From Rhizobium sp. ASV20 (lineage in GTDB: Bacteria; Pseudomonadota; Alphaproteobacteria; Rhizobiales; Rhizobiaceae): DNA of 64,000 nucleotides. Of this stretch, positions 54,610 through 63,907 are shown piece by piece. The stretch spans positions 1 to 64,000 of the forward strand of contig NZ_JAELTU010000015.1 in the NCBI RefSeq assembly GCF_016429015.1, read 5' to 3'. Below the pieces are notes generated by a model. It ran no database searches. It had not been told where the DNA came from and was given only the letters and a program-made list of their open reading frames with translations. The translations under genes and the position numbers were made by a program. Every line of letters begins with the position of its first letter. Position 1 is the stretch's first letter.

Positions 54610-55551
54610 ATGGGCAGGCAAGGCTTGCAGAAGCGTATCGGCGGCACGATCACCGCCCTCGTTACGCCGTTTCGAGACGGTGCACTCGACACCGTCGATT
54701 TGATGGCACATGTGGAATGGCAGCTGCTGAGCGGTGTCGATGGCTTGCTCACCTGCTCTCTTACGGGCGAAGGACCGACGCTGACCGATGCCGAGCGAAT
54801 GCGGATCACCGAGATCTGCGTCGAGCTTTCGGAAGGCAAGACGCCGGTCGTCGTTGCGACGGGTACGAACGACACGACGACAACGATCGAAGAGACGCTG
54901 CAGGCGCAGCGGCTCGGTGCCGACGCCGCCTTCGTGACCGTGCCCTACTATTCCAAGCCGACGCAGAAGGGTGTTCTCCACCACTTCGAGCAGATTGCGG
55001 CACAAACCGGCATGCCCCTCATCATCCACAACCAGCCATCGCACACGGCAATCGACCTGGCTCCCGCGACGATCGCACAACTTGCCGAAATCCCCGGTAT
55101 TATCGGGATCGCAGATGGAAGCGGCGATATCTCCCGCATCGATCTCTGGCGCCCCTTGCTACCACAATGGTTCGGTCTCTACACTTCAAGCGACGAAAGC
55201 GCGCTCGCTTTCACCGCAACTGGCGGCCAAGGCTGCTTTTCCGCCGCCGCCAACGTCGCTCCGCGACTCTTCCATGCGATGCAACATTCTGCCGCCTGTG
55301 GTCATCTCTCAGTCGCCCATTCAATCGACGGGCGCTTGCGACCACTGTTCAAAGCTCTCACTCGCGAGAGCGAGCCCGCCGCGGTGAAACATGCCCTCGC
55401 CGCCTTGAGAGATATGGAATCGGAGCTACGCTTGCCTCTGGTTCACGTTTCGCCCGAAACCGCGGCAGAGATCCAGATCGCCATTACGCCCTTTCGGATC
55501 GATGGCGGCAGTCGGCTGGCTTCTCGTCAAGCCTTTCGACTTGGTCTGTAA
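54610..55551 (+). CDS. DapA-family protein lacking the Schiff-base lysine
   Basis: A 313-residue (beta/alpha)8-barrel of the dihydrodipicolinate synthase/N-acetylneuraminate lyase family: GTITALVTPFRDGALD, the pyruvate-carboxylate loop SLTGEGPTLT, VPYYSKPTQKGVLHHFE and IIHNQPSHTAIDL. The Schiff-base Lys (in the IGIKEATGD motif of DapA) is replaced by Ala168 in IGIADGSGD, and the proton-relay Tyr (IYNVP) by His140 in IHNQP. It therefore cannot do the usual aldol chemistry and is not the DapA of lysine synthesis. It may bind a ligand or catalyse another reaction. Confidence 0.8.
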   Translation: MGRQGLQKRIGGTITALVTPFRDGALDTVDLMAHVEWQLLSGVDGLLTCSLTGEGPTLTDAERMRITEICVELSEGKTPVVVATGTNDTTTTIEETLQAQRLGADAAFVTVPYYSKPTQKGVLHHFEQIAAQTGMPLIIHNQPSHTAIDLAPATIAQLAEIPGIIGIADGSGDISRIDLWRPLLPQWFGLYTSSDESALAFTATGGQGCFSAAANVAPRLFHAMQHSAACGHLSVAHSIDGRLRPLFKALTRESEPAAVKHALAALRDMESELRLPLVHVSPETAAEIQIAITPFRIDGGSRLASRQAFRLGL

Positions 55552-55694
55552 AAGCCGAGCTATCCCTATGAGATTTTTATACTTTTCTCAGTTCAGCCAA
55601 ATGGAAATCCTAGCAAACCATCCATAGATTCAACGGCGTAGCACTGGAAGCGGTCTACTTCGACCCACGGTGCTGGTGACACTGGAAAGGAACT

Positions 55695-55892
55695 ATGATG
55701 TCACGTTATACGCATGCTGGCCTAGCCGCCGATCCCCTCCAACGTCCTCGTGCCGTCGCCCTTGTCAGGAGCGAACGGCACTTCTCTTCAGAAGCGCTTT
55801 TGCACGGCCTTGGCGCCGTTGCGCCTCGGCTCGGCTTCGTCCTCCTCATCGCCGGCACTTTACAGCTGGCAATGCATCTGGCCGGTCACTGA
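55695..55892 (+). CDS. Small membrane protein
   Basis: A 65-residue protein: MMSRYTHAGLAADPLQRPRA, a short basic middle, and one C-terminal helix (LGFVLLIAGTLQLAMHLAG). A clear Shine-Dalgarno (GGAAAGGAAC) precedes the start. The family is unknown to me. It is followed by another small gene 33 bp downstream. Confidence 0.62.
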   Translation: MMSRYTHAGLAADPLQRPRAVALVRSERHFSSEALLHGLGAVAPRLGFVLLIAGTLQLAMHLAGH

Positions 55893-55925
55893 ACACAACT
55901 GAAGAGATCCAAGAGGAATAAAAGC

Positions 55926-56195
55926 ATGGCAAATGCATTGAATATTCAGCGCCGCGCGACCCATAATCGCCTCGTCCAGGTTCCGGCTCGCTTCATCATC
56001 GGCCGCGACCGTCGCGGCAACTGGATCGTGCAGGACCGCGAGGGGCTGGTCGGCGGCCTGTTCCGCAACGAAGCTGCCGCCCTGCACTTCGCTGCCGAGG
56101 AATGTAATCATAACCCGGCCGACATATGTCATGCGCCCGAGGGCGCTATCCTCGACCTGAATGGGTTCGCATCCACCTCATCCAATCTGCATTGA
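55926..56195 (+). CDS. Small hypothetical protein
   Basis: An 89-residue soluble protein with an AAGAGGAATAAAAGC ribosome site. The middle part RRGNWIVQDREGLVGGLFRNEAAALHFAAEE resembles the strand-helix unit of DUF2188-type small proteins (weak). The end is Cys/His-containing (CNHNPADICHAPEG). No function can be given. Confidence 0.65.
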   Translation: MANALNIQRRATHNRLVQVPARFIIGRDRRGNWIVQDREGLVGGLFRNEAAALHFAAEECNHNPADICHAPEGAILDLNGFASTSSNLH

Positions 56196-56298
56196 ACCGC
56201 ACCCGGGTGCAGGCTTCGACAGCCGCATCCGGCCGAACGCTTCCTTAACCCGCATTCGGGTAGGTTTCGGCCAGGATGTCCCAGAAAATAGAAACACG

Positions 56299-56628
56299 AT
56301 GTCGAAGCCTGCTTTTCGCTATAGCCACTACGATCTCAAGGAACAGCGCGCCGGAACGGTGATTGAAATCACGCTCTCGGCCATCGCCAATGTCAGGCTG
56401 ATGAACGGCTCGAATTTCGAGCGCTTCACCGAGACGCTAAAACACCAATTCCTCGGTGGCGTTGCCAAGAAATCACCGATCCGGCTGTCCATTCCGGAAG
56501 CGGGCCATTGGCATCTGGTGGTCGACATGGAGGGGCACAGAAGCCTGGCGGAATCGAGCGTGAAGATGGTCGACAAGACCATTGCGCCGCGCATGCAGAA
56601 AACACCGCAGGACACCGCCCAGAGCTGA
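56299..56628 (+). CDS. DUF1883 domain protein
   Basis: A 109-residue protein of the DUF1883 family: FRYSHYDLKEQRAGTVIEIT, VRLMNGSNFERF, then SPIRLSIPEAGHWHLVVDMEG. The fold is a small beta barrel of unknown function, sometimes joined to TIR or phage-related domains. The ATG at 56299 starts the conserved part; the upstream in-frame extension is not protein-like. It converges with rarA (7-bp gap). Confidence 0.83.
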   Translation: MSKPAFRYSHYDLKEQRAGTVIEITLSAIANVRLMNGSNFERFTETLKHQFLGGVAKKSPIRLSIPEAGHWHLVVDMEGHRSLAESSVKMVDKTIAPRMQKTPQDTAQS

Positions 56629-56635
56629 TTTGAGA

Positions 56636-57952
56636 TCAGCGCTCGCCACGCTCCTTGCGCAGCTTGGCCCACCAGTCCAGCCGCTTGCGGATATCCCGCT
56701 CGAAGCCGCGCTCCGGCGGGTCGTAGAAGGTCTGTCGGCCCATCTTTTCCGGAAAATAATTCTGGCCTGAAAAAGCGTCCGGCTCGTCGTGATCGTATCG
56801 ATAGCCGTCGCCATACCCCTCCGTGCGCATCAGCTTCGTCGGCGCATTGAGGATGTGCCTGGGCGGCAGGAGCGAACCATTCTGCTTGGCGGCCTGCGTC
56901 GCTGCCTTGAACGCGGTGTAGACCGCATTCGATTTCGGGGCCGTCGCGAGATAGACGCAGGCTTGCGCCAGCGCCAGCTCCCCCTCGGGCGAGCCCAGAT
57001 AGTCATAGGCGTCCTTGGCGGCATTGCAGATCACCAACGCCTGCGGATCGGCAAGCCCGATATCCTCCACCGCCATGCGCACCAGCCTGCGTCCGAGATA
57101 GAGCGGATCCTCCCCGGCATCGAACATGCGGGCGAGATAATAGAGGGCCGCGTCGGGATCCGAGCCACGCACGGATTTATGCAGCGCCGATATCAGATTG
57201 TAGTGTCCATCCTGCGCCTTGTCATAGACCGGAGCGCGGCGCTGCACGATCTTGACCAGCATGTCGGGATCGAAACGCTCGTCCTTGCGCGCGGCACGCC
57301 AAACCTCTTCAGCAAGTGTCAGTACCGATCGGCCATCGCCATCGGCCATGCGGACAAGGCTGGCACGGGCATCGTCCGTCAGCGGCAGCGGCTTTGCCTC
57401 TACAGCCTCTGCACGGCGCAACAACTCCTCCAGACTGTCCTCGTCATGTGAACGGAACGTCAGGACGCGGGCACGCGAGAGAAGAGCGGCGTTAAGTTCG
57501 AAAGACGGATTTTCGGTCGTCGCTCCCACGAGAATGACGGTGCCGTCTTCCATGACGGGCAGGAAACTATCCTGCTGGGCGCGATTGAAGCGATGGATCT
57601 CGTCGACGAACAGCAGCGTCTGGCGGCCGTCCATACGGCGCAAACGCGCCGTCTCGAACACCTTCTTCAGATCGGCAACGCCGGAAAAGATCGCCGAAAT
57701 CTGTTCGAAGGCAAGACCGGCCTCCCCCGACAAAAGCCTTGCAACCGTCGTCTTGCCGGTGCCGGGCGGTCCCCAGAAAATCATCGATCCCAGCGAACCC
57801 GCCTCGATCATCCGGCGTAGCACGCCGTCCTCGCCGGTCAGATGTTCCTGACCGGTGACTTCAGCCAGGGTTTGCGGCCGCAGACGATCGGCAAGAGGCC
57901 GCTTGTTGGCGACCTCCTCCGGTATCCGCGGCGCAAACAGGTCGTTGCTCAT
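56636..57952 (-). CDS. rarA: Replication-associated recombination protein A (AAA+ ATPase)
   Basis: A 438-residue clamp-loader-like AAA+ ATPase (RarA/MgsA/WRNIP1 family) acting at stalled replication forks. It begins RIPEEVANKRPLADRLRPQT, with Walker A WGPPGTGKTT, Walker B LLFVDEIHRFN and sensor VGATTENPSFELNAALLSRARV. The C-terminal tetramerisation part contains SDPDAALYYLARMFDAGEDP and SPEGELALAQACVYLATAPKSN. Its ATG overlaps the stop of the DegP-type gene (ATGA), so the two are translationally coupled. Confidence 0.95.
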   Translation of the reverse strand: MSNDLFAPRIPEEVANKRPLADRLRPQTLAEVTGQEHLTGEDGVLRRMIEAGSLGSMIFWGPPGTGKTTVARLLSGEAGLAFEQISAIFSGVADLKKVFETARLRRMDGRQTLLFVDEIHRFNRAQQDSFLPVMEDGTVILVGATTENPSFELNAALLSRARVLTFRSHDEDSLEELLRRAEAVEAKPLPLTDDARASLVRMADGDGRSVLTLAEEVWRAARKDERFDPDMLVKIVQRRAPVYDKAQDGHYNLISALHKSVRGSDPDAALYYLARMFDAGEDPLYLGRRLVRMAVEDIGLADPQALVICNAAKDAYDYLGSPEGELALAQACVYLATAPKSNAVYTAFKAATQAAKQNGSLLPPRHILNAPTKLMRTEGYGDGYRYDHDEPDAFSGQNYFPEKMGRQTFYDPPERGFERDIRKRLDWWAKLRKERGER

Positions 57953-59352
57953 CGGAAGAACTGCCGGATACGCTGGCCGTCGCGCTCGATCTCGACGCGC
58001 CAGAAGCTCGGGTTCGACGTGACGGTCTTCTGGAGGATTTCCGTCGTGTTGATCGCCACGCCATTGATGGAGATGACGATATCGCGGGCAGCAAATCCCA
58101 GCCGGTCGGCCGGCGAATTCTGCTTCAGGCTCTCGATGACGACGCCCGTGGAATCCGGCGGCATATGCAGATCATCGGCAACGCGCGGCGAGAGATTGGC
58201 AACGGTCGCGCCGGAGAAGGGATTGTTGCCCTCGATCACCCGCTCATCGCGCGGCGTCGATTCGGGCGCGGCGGCAAGCGTCATCGTCGCCTGATGCTCC
58301 TTGCCATTGTCCAGCACCGTCAATGCCACCGTGGCGCCGAGGCCCGCCGTGGTCAGGCGGTAGCCGAGCGCATCGGGATGCTCGATCGGGATGTTATTCA
58401 GCGCGGTGATCACTTCGCCCGGCTTGAGGCCAGCCTTGGCCGCCGGCCCGCCATCGACCACCTTGGTCACCAGCGCACCGCGCACCTTGTCGAGGCCAAG
58501 CGCTTCGGCAACGTCCGATGTTACGGGTTCGAACGAAGCGCCGATATAGGGGCGCTCGAAAGCCTTGTCACCGCGATCGGCAGCCGCGAGGAAGACCTTG
58601 ACCAGATTGGCCGGGATGGCGAAACCGATACCGTTGGAGCCGCCGCCCTGGGAGAAAATCGCCGTGTTCAGCCCGATCAACTGGCCGGTCATGTTGACGA
58701 GCGCGCCGCCCGAATTGCCGGGGTTGATCGAGGCATCCGTCTGGATGAAGAAGCCGACTTCGTTCTTCACCTGATTACGGGCGAGCGCCGAGACGATGCC
58801 GCTCGTGACAGTCTGACCGACGCCGAATGGATTACCGATCGCAAGCACGAGATCGCCGACCTCGATACCATCGGAATTGCCGAGCGGCAGAACCGGAAAG
58901 GTCTCGTTCTTCGACTGGATCTTTAGGACGGCGAGATCGACGCGATCATCCTTCAGAATGACCTTGCAGGGAAACTCGCGGCCGTCCGAAAGCGCGATCT
59001 TGATATCGTCGGCGCCATCGACGACGTGGTTGTTGGTGATGACGGTGCCGTTTGCCTCGACGATAACGCCCGAACCCAGAGATGATTGCTTCTCGGTGCG
59101 ATTCGGCATGCGCTGGCCGAAGAACTGCTCGAAGAAGGGATCGCCGGCAAAGGGGGACTGACGCTGCACGACGCGTTCGGCATAAACGTTCACCACGGCG
59201 CCGGACGTCTGCTTGACCAGCGGCGCGAAGGAAAGCTGCATCTGCGTCTGGCTTTCCGGCAGCGTCTTCGCCGTCTGAGCCTCAGCGGAAAGCGGCATCG
59301 CCATGATGAGGGCAATCATCGAAACGGCAGTGCGCTTCAGGAGGACTTGCAT
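57949..59352 (-). CDS. DegP/HtrA-type periplasmic serine protease
   Basis: A 467-residue periplasmic protease/chaperone. The signal peptide (MQVLLKRTAVSMIALIMAMP, cleaved after AEA) is followed by a trypsin-like domain with triad His109 (TNNHVV), Asp139 (RVDLAVLK) and Ser214 (NPGNSGGAL), then two PDZ domains (GALVTKVVDGGPAAKAGLKPGE; STGVVIESLKQNSPADRLGF). It degrades misfolded envelope proteins. The ATG at 59352 follows AGAAGGAAG. It lies upstream of rarA in one unit, the usual rhizobial arrangement. Confidence 0.93.
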   Translation of the reverse strand: MQVLLKRTAVSMIALIMAMPLSAEAQTAKTLPESQTQMQLSFAPLVKQTSGAVVNVYAERVVQRQSPFAGDPFFEQFFGQRMPNRTEKQSSLGSGVIVEANGTVITNNHVVDGADDIKIALSDGREFPCKVILKDDRVDLAVLKIQSKNETFPVLPLGNSDGIEVGDLVLAIGNPFGVGQTVTSGIVSALARNQVKNEVGFFIQTDASINPGNSGGALVNMTGQLIGLNTAIFSQGGGSNGIGFAIPANLVKVFLAAADRGDKAFERPYIGASFEPVTSDVAEALGLDKVRGALVTKVVDGGPAAKAGLKPGEVITALNNIPIEHPDALGYRLTTAGLGATVALTVLDNGKEHQATMTLAAAPESTPRDERVIEGNNPFSGATVANLSPRVADDLHMPPDSTGVVIESLKQNSPADRLGFAARDIVISINGVAINTTEILQKTVTSNPSFWRVEIERDGQRIRQFFR

Positions 59353-59528
59353 GGAAACTTCCTTCTTTAATGCTCTTGAAACAACGTTGTAGCGCCCGAC
59401 GCTAGAAAGAAAAGAGGGCGGAAGCATGAAGCATAAATGGATGTTTGCGGCGATAAAAAACAGGCTCGCTGAACAAAAACGTGCTGTCATGCATTTCGGG
59501 ATTGGAAGTCATCAAATGGAGCAGAAAT

Positions 59529-59876
59529 ATGCGATTGAACAGCCTTGCCGCCGCCGTCTTCGTTACCGCTTTCGGCATGGCCGGAACCTCCCATGCAGCC
59601 AGCTTCGATTGCGAAGCGCAGAACCTGAAGCCAGACGAAAGGACGATATGCGACGTCAGGGCGCTCAACGACGCTGACGTGAAGATGGTAACGACCTTCG
59701 ACCTGCTCTCCGGCCTTCTCGCCATGGGCTCGCGCGGCACGCTGCAGGATCAGCAGACAGAGTGGCTAAAGAAGCGGCAAGCCTGCGGCGCCGATGCTGC
59801 CTGCCTCAAATCCTCCTACGAGGAGCGCCTGAAGCAGCTCAACGAGGCATACAAGCAGATCAATCGACCGCTTTAG
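59529..59876 (+). CDS. LprI/DUF1311-like secreted protein
   Basis: A 115-residue secreted protein. The signal peptide (MRLNSLAAAVFVTAFGMAGT, cleavage near SHAAS) precedes a four-Cys domain: FDCEAQNLKPDERTICDVRAL, then QTEWLKKRQACGADAACLKSSYEERL. This Cys pattern and the W-x3-R-x-C core match the lysozyme-inhibitor LprI N-terminal (DUF1311) type. Binding of lysozyme is not proven for most members. The ATG at 59529 has GGAGCAGAAAT before it. Confidence 0.8.
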   Translation: MRLNSLAAAVFVTAFGMAGTSHAASFDCEAQNLKPDERTICDVRALNDADVKMVTTFDLLSGLLAMGSRGTLQDQQTEWLKKRQACGADAACLKSSYEERLKQLNEAYKQINRPL

Positions 59877-59918
59877 GGTCGCATCCTTCGATGATGTTGG
59901 CCTCTCCGCCGGACAAAG

Positions 59919-59944
59919 CTCTCTCCCCGCCTATGGGGAGAGAG
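59919..59944 (+). terminator. Hairpin after the LprI-like gene
   Basis: CTCTCTCCCC (59919-59928) pairs with GGGGAGAGAG (59935-59944) over a 6-nt loop, without a T tract. A looser hairpin at 60063-60087 may serve ilvD on the other strand. Such pyrimidine-rich palindromes are common between rhizobial genes. Confidence 0.6.
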
Positions 59945-60092
59945 TTAGAGTGAGAGGCCGCCCGCGCACGGACGGGTGAACTCCACCGTTGCGATAAAGC
60001 TCGAAAAGCCCCTCATCCATGCTCTCCCGGCCGAGTTCCACTCGACCGTTCGAGTCCGCTTTCTCCTCGCCTTGCGGGGCGAAGGAGCTTGG

Positions 60093-61931
60093 TTACTTCC
60101 CACCCAGATCGCGCACGGCGCCGCGGTCGGCGCTCGTGGCAAAAGCGGCATAGGCCTTGAGCGCCGTTGTCACGTTGCGCTTGCGCGGCTCGGCCGGATG
60201 CCAGCCCTTGGCGTTCTGTGCTTCGCGGCGAGTCGCAAGTTCGGCATCGTCGACACGCAGGCTGATGGTACGGTTCGGGATGTCGATGTCGATCATATCG
60301 CCTTGGCGGACCAGGCCGATCGTGCCGCCGTTTGCGGCTTCCGGCGAAGCGTGGCCAATCGACAGGCCCGAGGTGCCGCCGGAGAAGCGGCCGTCGGTGA
60401 TGAGCGCGCAGGCCTTGCCGAGGCCCTTCGACTTCAGATAGCTCGTCGGATAGAGCATTTCCTGCATGCCGGGGCCACCCTTCGGGCCTTCGTAGCGGAT
60501 AACGACGACGTCGCCAGCCACGACCTCGTTGCCAAGGATGCCCTTGACGGCAGCGTCCTGGCTTTCGAAAACCTTGGCCGGGCCGGAGAACTTCAGGATC
60601 GACTCATCGACGCCGGCCGTCTTCACGATGCAGCCGTCGATCGCCAGATTGCCCTTCAGGACGGCGAGGCCCCCATCCTTGGAGAAGGGATGCTGGGCGT
60701 CGCGGATGACGCCATTTTCACGATCGAGATCAAGCTCTTCCCAGCGCGCGCTCTGGCTGAAGGCAACTTGTGTCGGAACACCGCCGGGAGCGGCGCTGAA
60801 GAGCTCCAGGGCAGCCTTGTTGTCGGTGACGGCGATATCCCACTGTGCCAGAGCCTCGCCCAGGGTCGCAGCGTGAACGGTCGGCAGGTCGGCATTTATC
60901 AGTCCGGCACGGTTCAACTCGCCGAGGATCGCCATGATGCCGCCGGCGCGGTGAACGTCTTCCATATGAACGTCGGACTTGGCCGGAGCCACCTTGGACA
61001 GGCAGGGAACACGCCGTGACAGACGATCGATGTCGTCCATGGTGAAATCGATTTCGCCCTCATGGGCAGCCGCGAGGATATGCAGCACGGTATTGGTCGA
61101 GCCGCCCATGGCGATGTCGAGCGCCATCGCATTCTCGAACGCACCCTTGCTGGCGATCGTCCGCGGCAGAGCCGTCACATCGTCCTGCTCATAATAGCGC
61201 TTTGCCAGAGCGACGACACGGCGGCCGGCCTCGAGGAAGAGTTCCTTGCGGTCCGAATGAGTGGCGAGCGTCGAGCCGTTGCCCGGCAGCGACAGGCCGA
61301 GGGCTTCGGTCAGGCAGTTCATCGAATTGGCGGTGAACATGCCCGAGCACGAGCCGCAGGTCGGACAGGCGGAGCGCTCGATGACCTGGACGTCTTCATC
61401 GCTGATCTTGTCGTCGGCAGCGGCAACCATGGCGTCGACGAGGTCGAGAGCAACCTTCTTGCCATGCAGCACGACCTTGCCGGCCTCCATCGGGCCACCG
61501 GACACGAAGACTGTCGGGATGTTCAGGCGCAGTGAGGCCATCAACATGCCGGGGGTGATCTTGTCGCAGTTCGAAATGCAGACCATGGCGTCGGCGCAAT
61601 GGGCGTTGACCATATATTCGACGCTATCGGCGATGAGTTCGCGCGACGGCAGCGAATAGAGCATGCCGTCATGGCCCATGGCGATACCGTCATCGACGGC
61701 GATGGTGTTGAATTCCTTGGCAACGCCGCCGGCCGCTTCGATTTCGCGCGCGACGAGCTGGCCGAGATCCTTGAGGTGAACGTGGCCGGGCACGAACTGC
61801 GTAAAGGAGTTAACCACCGCAATGATGGGCTTGCCGAAATCGCTGTCCTTCATGCCCGTCGCGCGCCAAAGGCCGCGCGCACCGGCCATGTTGCGGCCGT
61901 GGGTGGTGGTTCTGGAACGATAAGCTGGCAT
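60093..61931 (-). CDS. ilvD: Dihydroxy-acid dehydratase
   Basis: A 612-residue iron-sulfur enzyme of valine/isoleucine synthesis that dehydrates 2,3-dihydroxy acids to 2-oxo acids. Cluster and metal ligands are visible in [12 protein letters not shown] and [37 protein letters not shown] lies near the C terminus. The ATG at 61931 ([20 protein letters not shown]) follows GACGAGGAAGACACC. It stands alone; ilvA is about 27 kb away on the same strand. Confidence 0.96.
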   Translation of the reverse strand: MPAYRSRTTTHGRNMAGARGLWRATGMKDSDFGKPIIAVVNSFTQFVPGHVHLKDLGQLVAREIEAAGGVAKEFNTIAVDDGIAMGHDGMLYSLPSRELIADSVEYMVNAHCADAMVCISNCDKITPGMLMASLRLNIPTVFVSGGPMEAGKVVLHGKKVALDLVDAMVAAADDKISDEDVQVIERSACPTCGSCSGMFTANSMNCLTEALGLSLPGNGSTLATHSDRKELFLEAGRRVVALAKRYYEQDDVTALPRTIASKGAFENAMALDIAMGGSTNTVLHILAAAHEGEIDFTMDDIDRLSRRVPCLSKVAPAKSDVHMEDVHRAGGIMAILGELNRAGLINADLPTVHAATLGEALAQWDIAVTDNKAALELFSAAPGGVPTQVAFSQSARWEELDLDRENGVIRDAQHPFSKDGGLAVLKGNLAIDGCIVKTAGVDESILKFSGPAKVFESQDAAVKGILGNEVVAGDVVVIRYEGPKGGPGMQEMLYPTSYLKSKGLGKACALITDGRFSGGTSGLSIGHASPEAANGGTIGLVRQGDMIDIDIPNRTISLRVDDAELATRREAQNAKGWHPAEPRKRNVTTALKAYAAFATSADRGAVRDLGGK

Positions 61932-62270
61932 GGTGTCTTCCTCGTCATCCTGGAATTTGTGCGGCGTCGGCAGGGGCCAAAGGTTTCGGGCCGAAGGGGA
62001 CGCCGGCAACTCCGCTTTTTGGAATTGTCCTAATCCAATCGTGCAATACTGTCACTATCAACTCAAGCGAATCCGGTACGCCGCCGGGCAAGGGCTGCGT
62101 CCGGTCAAACAAGTCGTCCGACTAGACTTGGGAAGGGAACGGCCCGATCACAAGCGCACACAAAAAGTTGCTTTCACTTCCAAAGAAATGCCGGCCTAAG
62201 AGTGTAACAAAATCCCTGCCCGCTGCGTATCGCTGATATCGAAGCCGTTACCGCATAGAGGAATTGTCCC

Positions 62271-63221
62271 ATGGCCTTCTTCCGCCCGCCGAAAATCGCA
62301 TCCTCCGAGATCACGCCGCCCTCAGTCTATCTGAAGCGTCGCGAATTTCTGACGGTGGCGGCAGCCGGCATCGGCTTGGCTGCCGTTGGGGGCAAGGCGG
62401 CGATGGCCGAGGCGCTGACGGCGACCAAGAGCAATTACACGGTCGACGAGAAGCTGACGCCGATCAAGGACGTCACCACCTACAATAACTTCTACGAATT
62501 CGGCCTCGACAAGGCCGATCCGGCCAACCTCTCCGGCAAATTCAAGCCGCGGCCGTGGACGATCAAGGTCGACGGCATGGTCAACAAGCCCGGCACCTTC
62601 GACATCGATGCATTGATCAAAGAATTTCCGCCGGAAGAACGGGTCTATCGCATGCGCTGCGTCGAAGCCTGGTCGATGGTCATCCCGTGGGACGGCTTTC
62701 CGCTTGCCGCCCTGCTCGATAAGGTGGAGCCGCAGGGTAGCGCCAAGTTCGTCGCCTTCGAAACGGTCGTGCGACCAGCCGAGATGCCGGGACAGTCAGG
62801 CCTGCTGCAATCGCTGGACTGGCCCTATGTCGAGGGTCTGCGCCTGGACGAGGCACGCAACCCTCTGACGCTGCTGGCCGTCGGCCTCTATGGCGAGACC
62901 CTGCCGAACCAGAATGGTGCGCCGATCCGCCTCGTCGTGCCGTGGAAGTATGGCTTCAAGGGTATCAAGTCGATCGTGCGCATCACGCTCACCGACAAGC
63001 AACCGCTCAATACCTGGCAGGCAACGAACAGCCAGGAGTACGGCTTCTATGCCAACGTCAATCCGGCGGTCGATCATCCGCGCTGGAGCCAGGCGACCGA
63101 ACGGCGCATCGGCGAAGGCGGATTCTTCAGCTCGAACCGTCACCCCACCCTGCCCTTCAACGGCTATGCCGATCAAGTCGCCAGCCTCTATAGCGGCATG
63201 GACCTCAGGGCGAATTTCTGA
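62271..63221 (+). CDS. msrP: Protein-methionine-sulfoxide reductase catalytic subunit MsrP
   Basis: A 316-residue periplasmic molybdoenzyme that repairs oxidised methionines in envelope proteins. A twin-arginine signal ([20 protein letters not shown]) directs folded export. The molybdopterin is held by Cys130 in [37 protein letters not shown] is also typical. It receives electrons from MsrQ, encoded directly downstream with a 1-bp overlap. Confidence 0.95.
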   Translation: MAFFRPPKIASSEITPPSVYLKRREFLTVAAAGIGLAAVGGKAAMAEALTATKSNYTVDEKLTPIKDVTTYNNFYEFGLDKADPANLSGKFKPRPWTIKVDGMVNKPGTFDIDALIKEFPPEERVYRMRCVEAWSMVIPWDGFPLAALLDKVEPQGSAKFVAFETVVRPAEMPGQSGLLQSLDWPYVEGLRLDEARNPLTLLAVGLYGETLPNQNGAPIRLVVPWKYGFKGIKSIVRITLTDKQPLNTWQATNSQEYGFYANVNPAVDHPRWSQATERRIGEGGFFSSNRHPTLPFNGYADQVASLYSGMDLRANF

Positions 63222-63874
63222 TGGCCCTCTCCTTCGCTCTCCGCAAGCGCTGGCAACCCGCCTCCATCTGGGCGCTCTACGTTGTCGGCCTTCTGCCGGC
63301 AGCTTGGGAGTTCTATCTCGGCGCAACGGACCAGCTCGGCGCCGATGCGGTGAAAACCTTCGAGCTTTTTCTTGGATTATGGGCGATCCGCTTCCTGCTG
63401 CTAACGCTTGCAGTGACGCCGCTTCGCGATCTCTTCGGCTGGAACTATCTGCGCTATCGACGCGCGCTCGGCCTGCTCTGTTTCTATTATGCGCTGATGC
63501 ATCTGACCGTCTACATGGTGCTAGATCAGGCGCTCGACGTGCAGGCGGTCATTGACGATGTGCTGAAGCGGCCCTTCATCATGTTCGGCATGGCAGGGCT
63601 CGTCATGCTGCTGGCGCTTGCCGTGACATCGAACAACCTCTCGATCCGACGGCTCGGCAAGGCATGGATCTGGCTGCATCGCCTAGTCTACATCGTCGCC
63701 GCCTGCGGCGCCCTGCACTTTGCCCTGTCGACCAAGATTCTTTCACTCGAGCAGTTCATCTATATCGGCCTGCTGATCGCCATGATCCTCTATCGATCCT
63801 ATCGGCCGATCATGATGGAGAGGCGGCGGGCTGCGCGCAGACCGGCTGCAGCCTCAAGTTCCAGAGCGGCCTGA
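63221..63874 (+). CDS. msrQ: Heme-binding membrane subunit MsrQ
   Basis: A 217-residue membrane b-type cytochrome of the ferric-reductase-like family that passes electrons from the cytoplasm or quinones to MsrP. It has about six helices with conserved His residues (YALMHLTVYMVLDQ; WIWLHRLVYIVAACGALHFAL). The start codon overlaps the msrP stop (TGATG), so translation is coupled. Confidence 0.94.
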   Translation: MALSFALRKRWQPASIWALYVVGLLPAAWEFYLGATDQLGADAVKTFELFLGLWAIRFLLLTLAVTPLRDLFGWNYLRYRRALGLLCFYYALMHLTVYMVLDQALDVQAVIDDVLKRPFIMFGMAGLVMLLALAVTSNNLSIRRLGKAWIWLHRLVYIVAACGALHFALSTKILSLEQFIYIGLLIAMILYRSYRPIMMERRRAARRPAAASSSRAA

Positions 63875-63907
63875 AGGCGGCCGCCCTGATCTCTTCAAAC
63901 GTTCGGG

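Noticed and set aside
54610-55551. Annotation as the lysine-pathway dapA
   Set aside because: Both the Schiff-base Lys and the relay Tyr are replaced.
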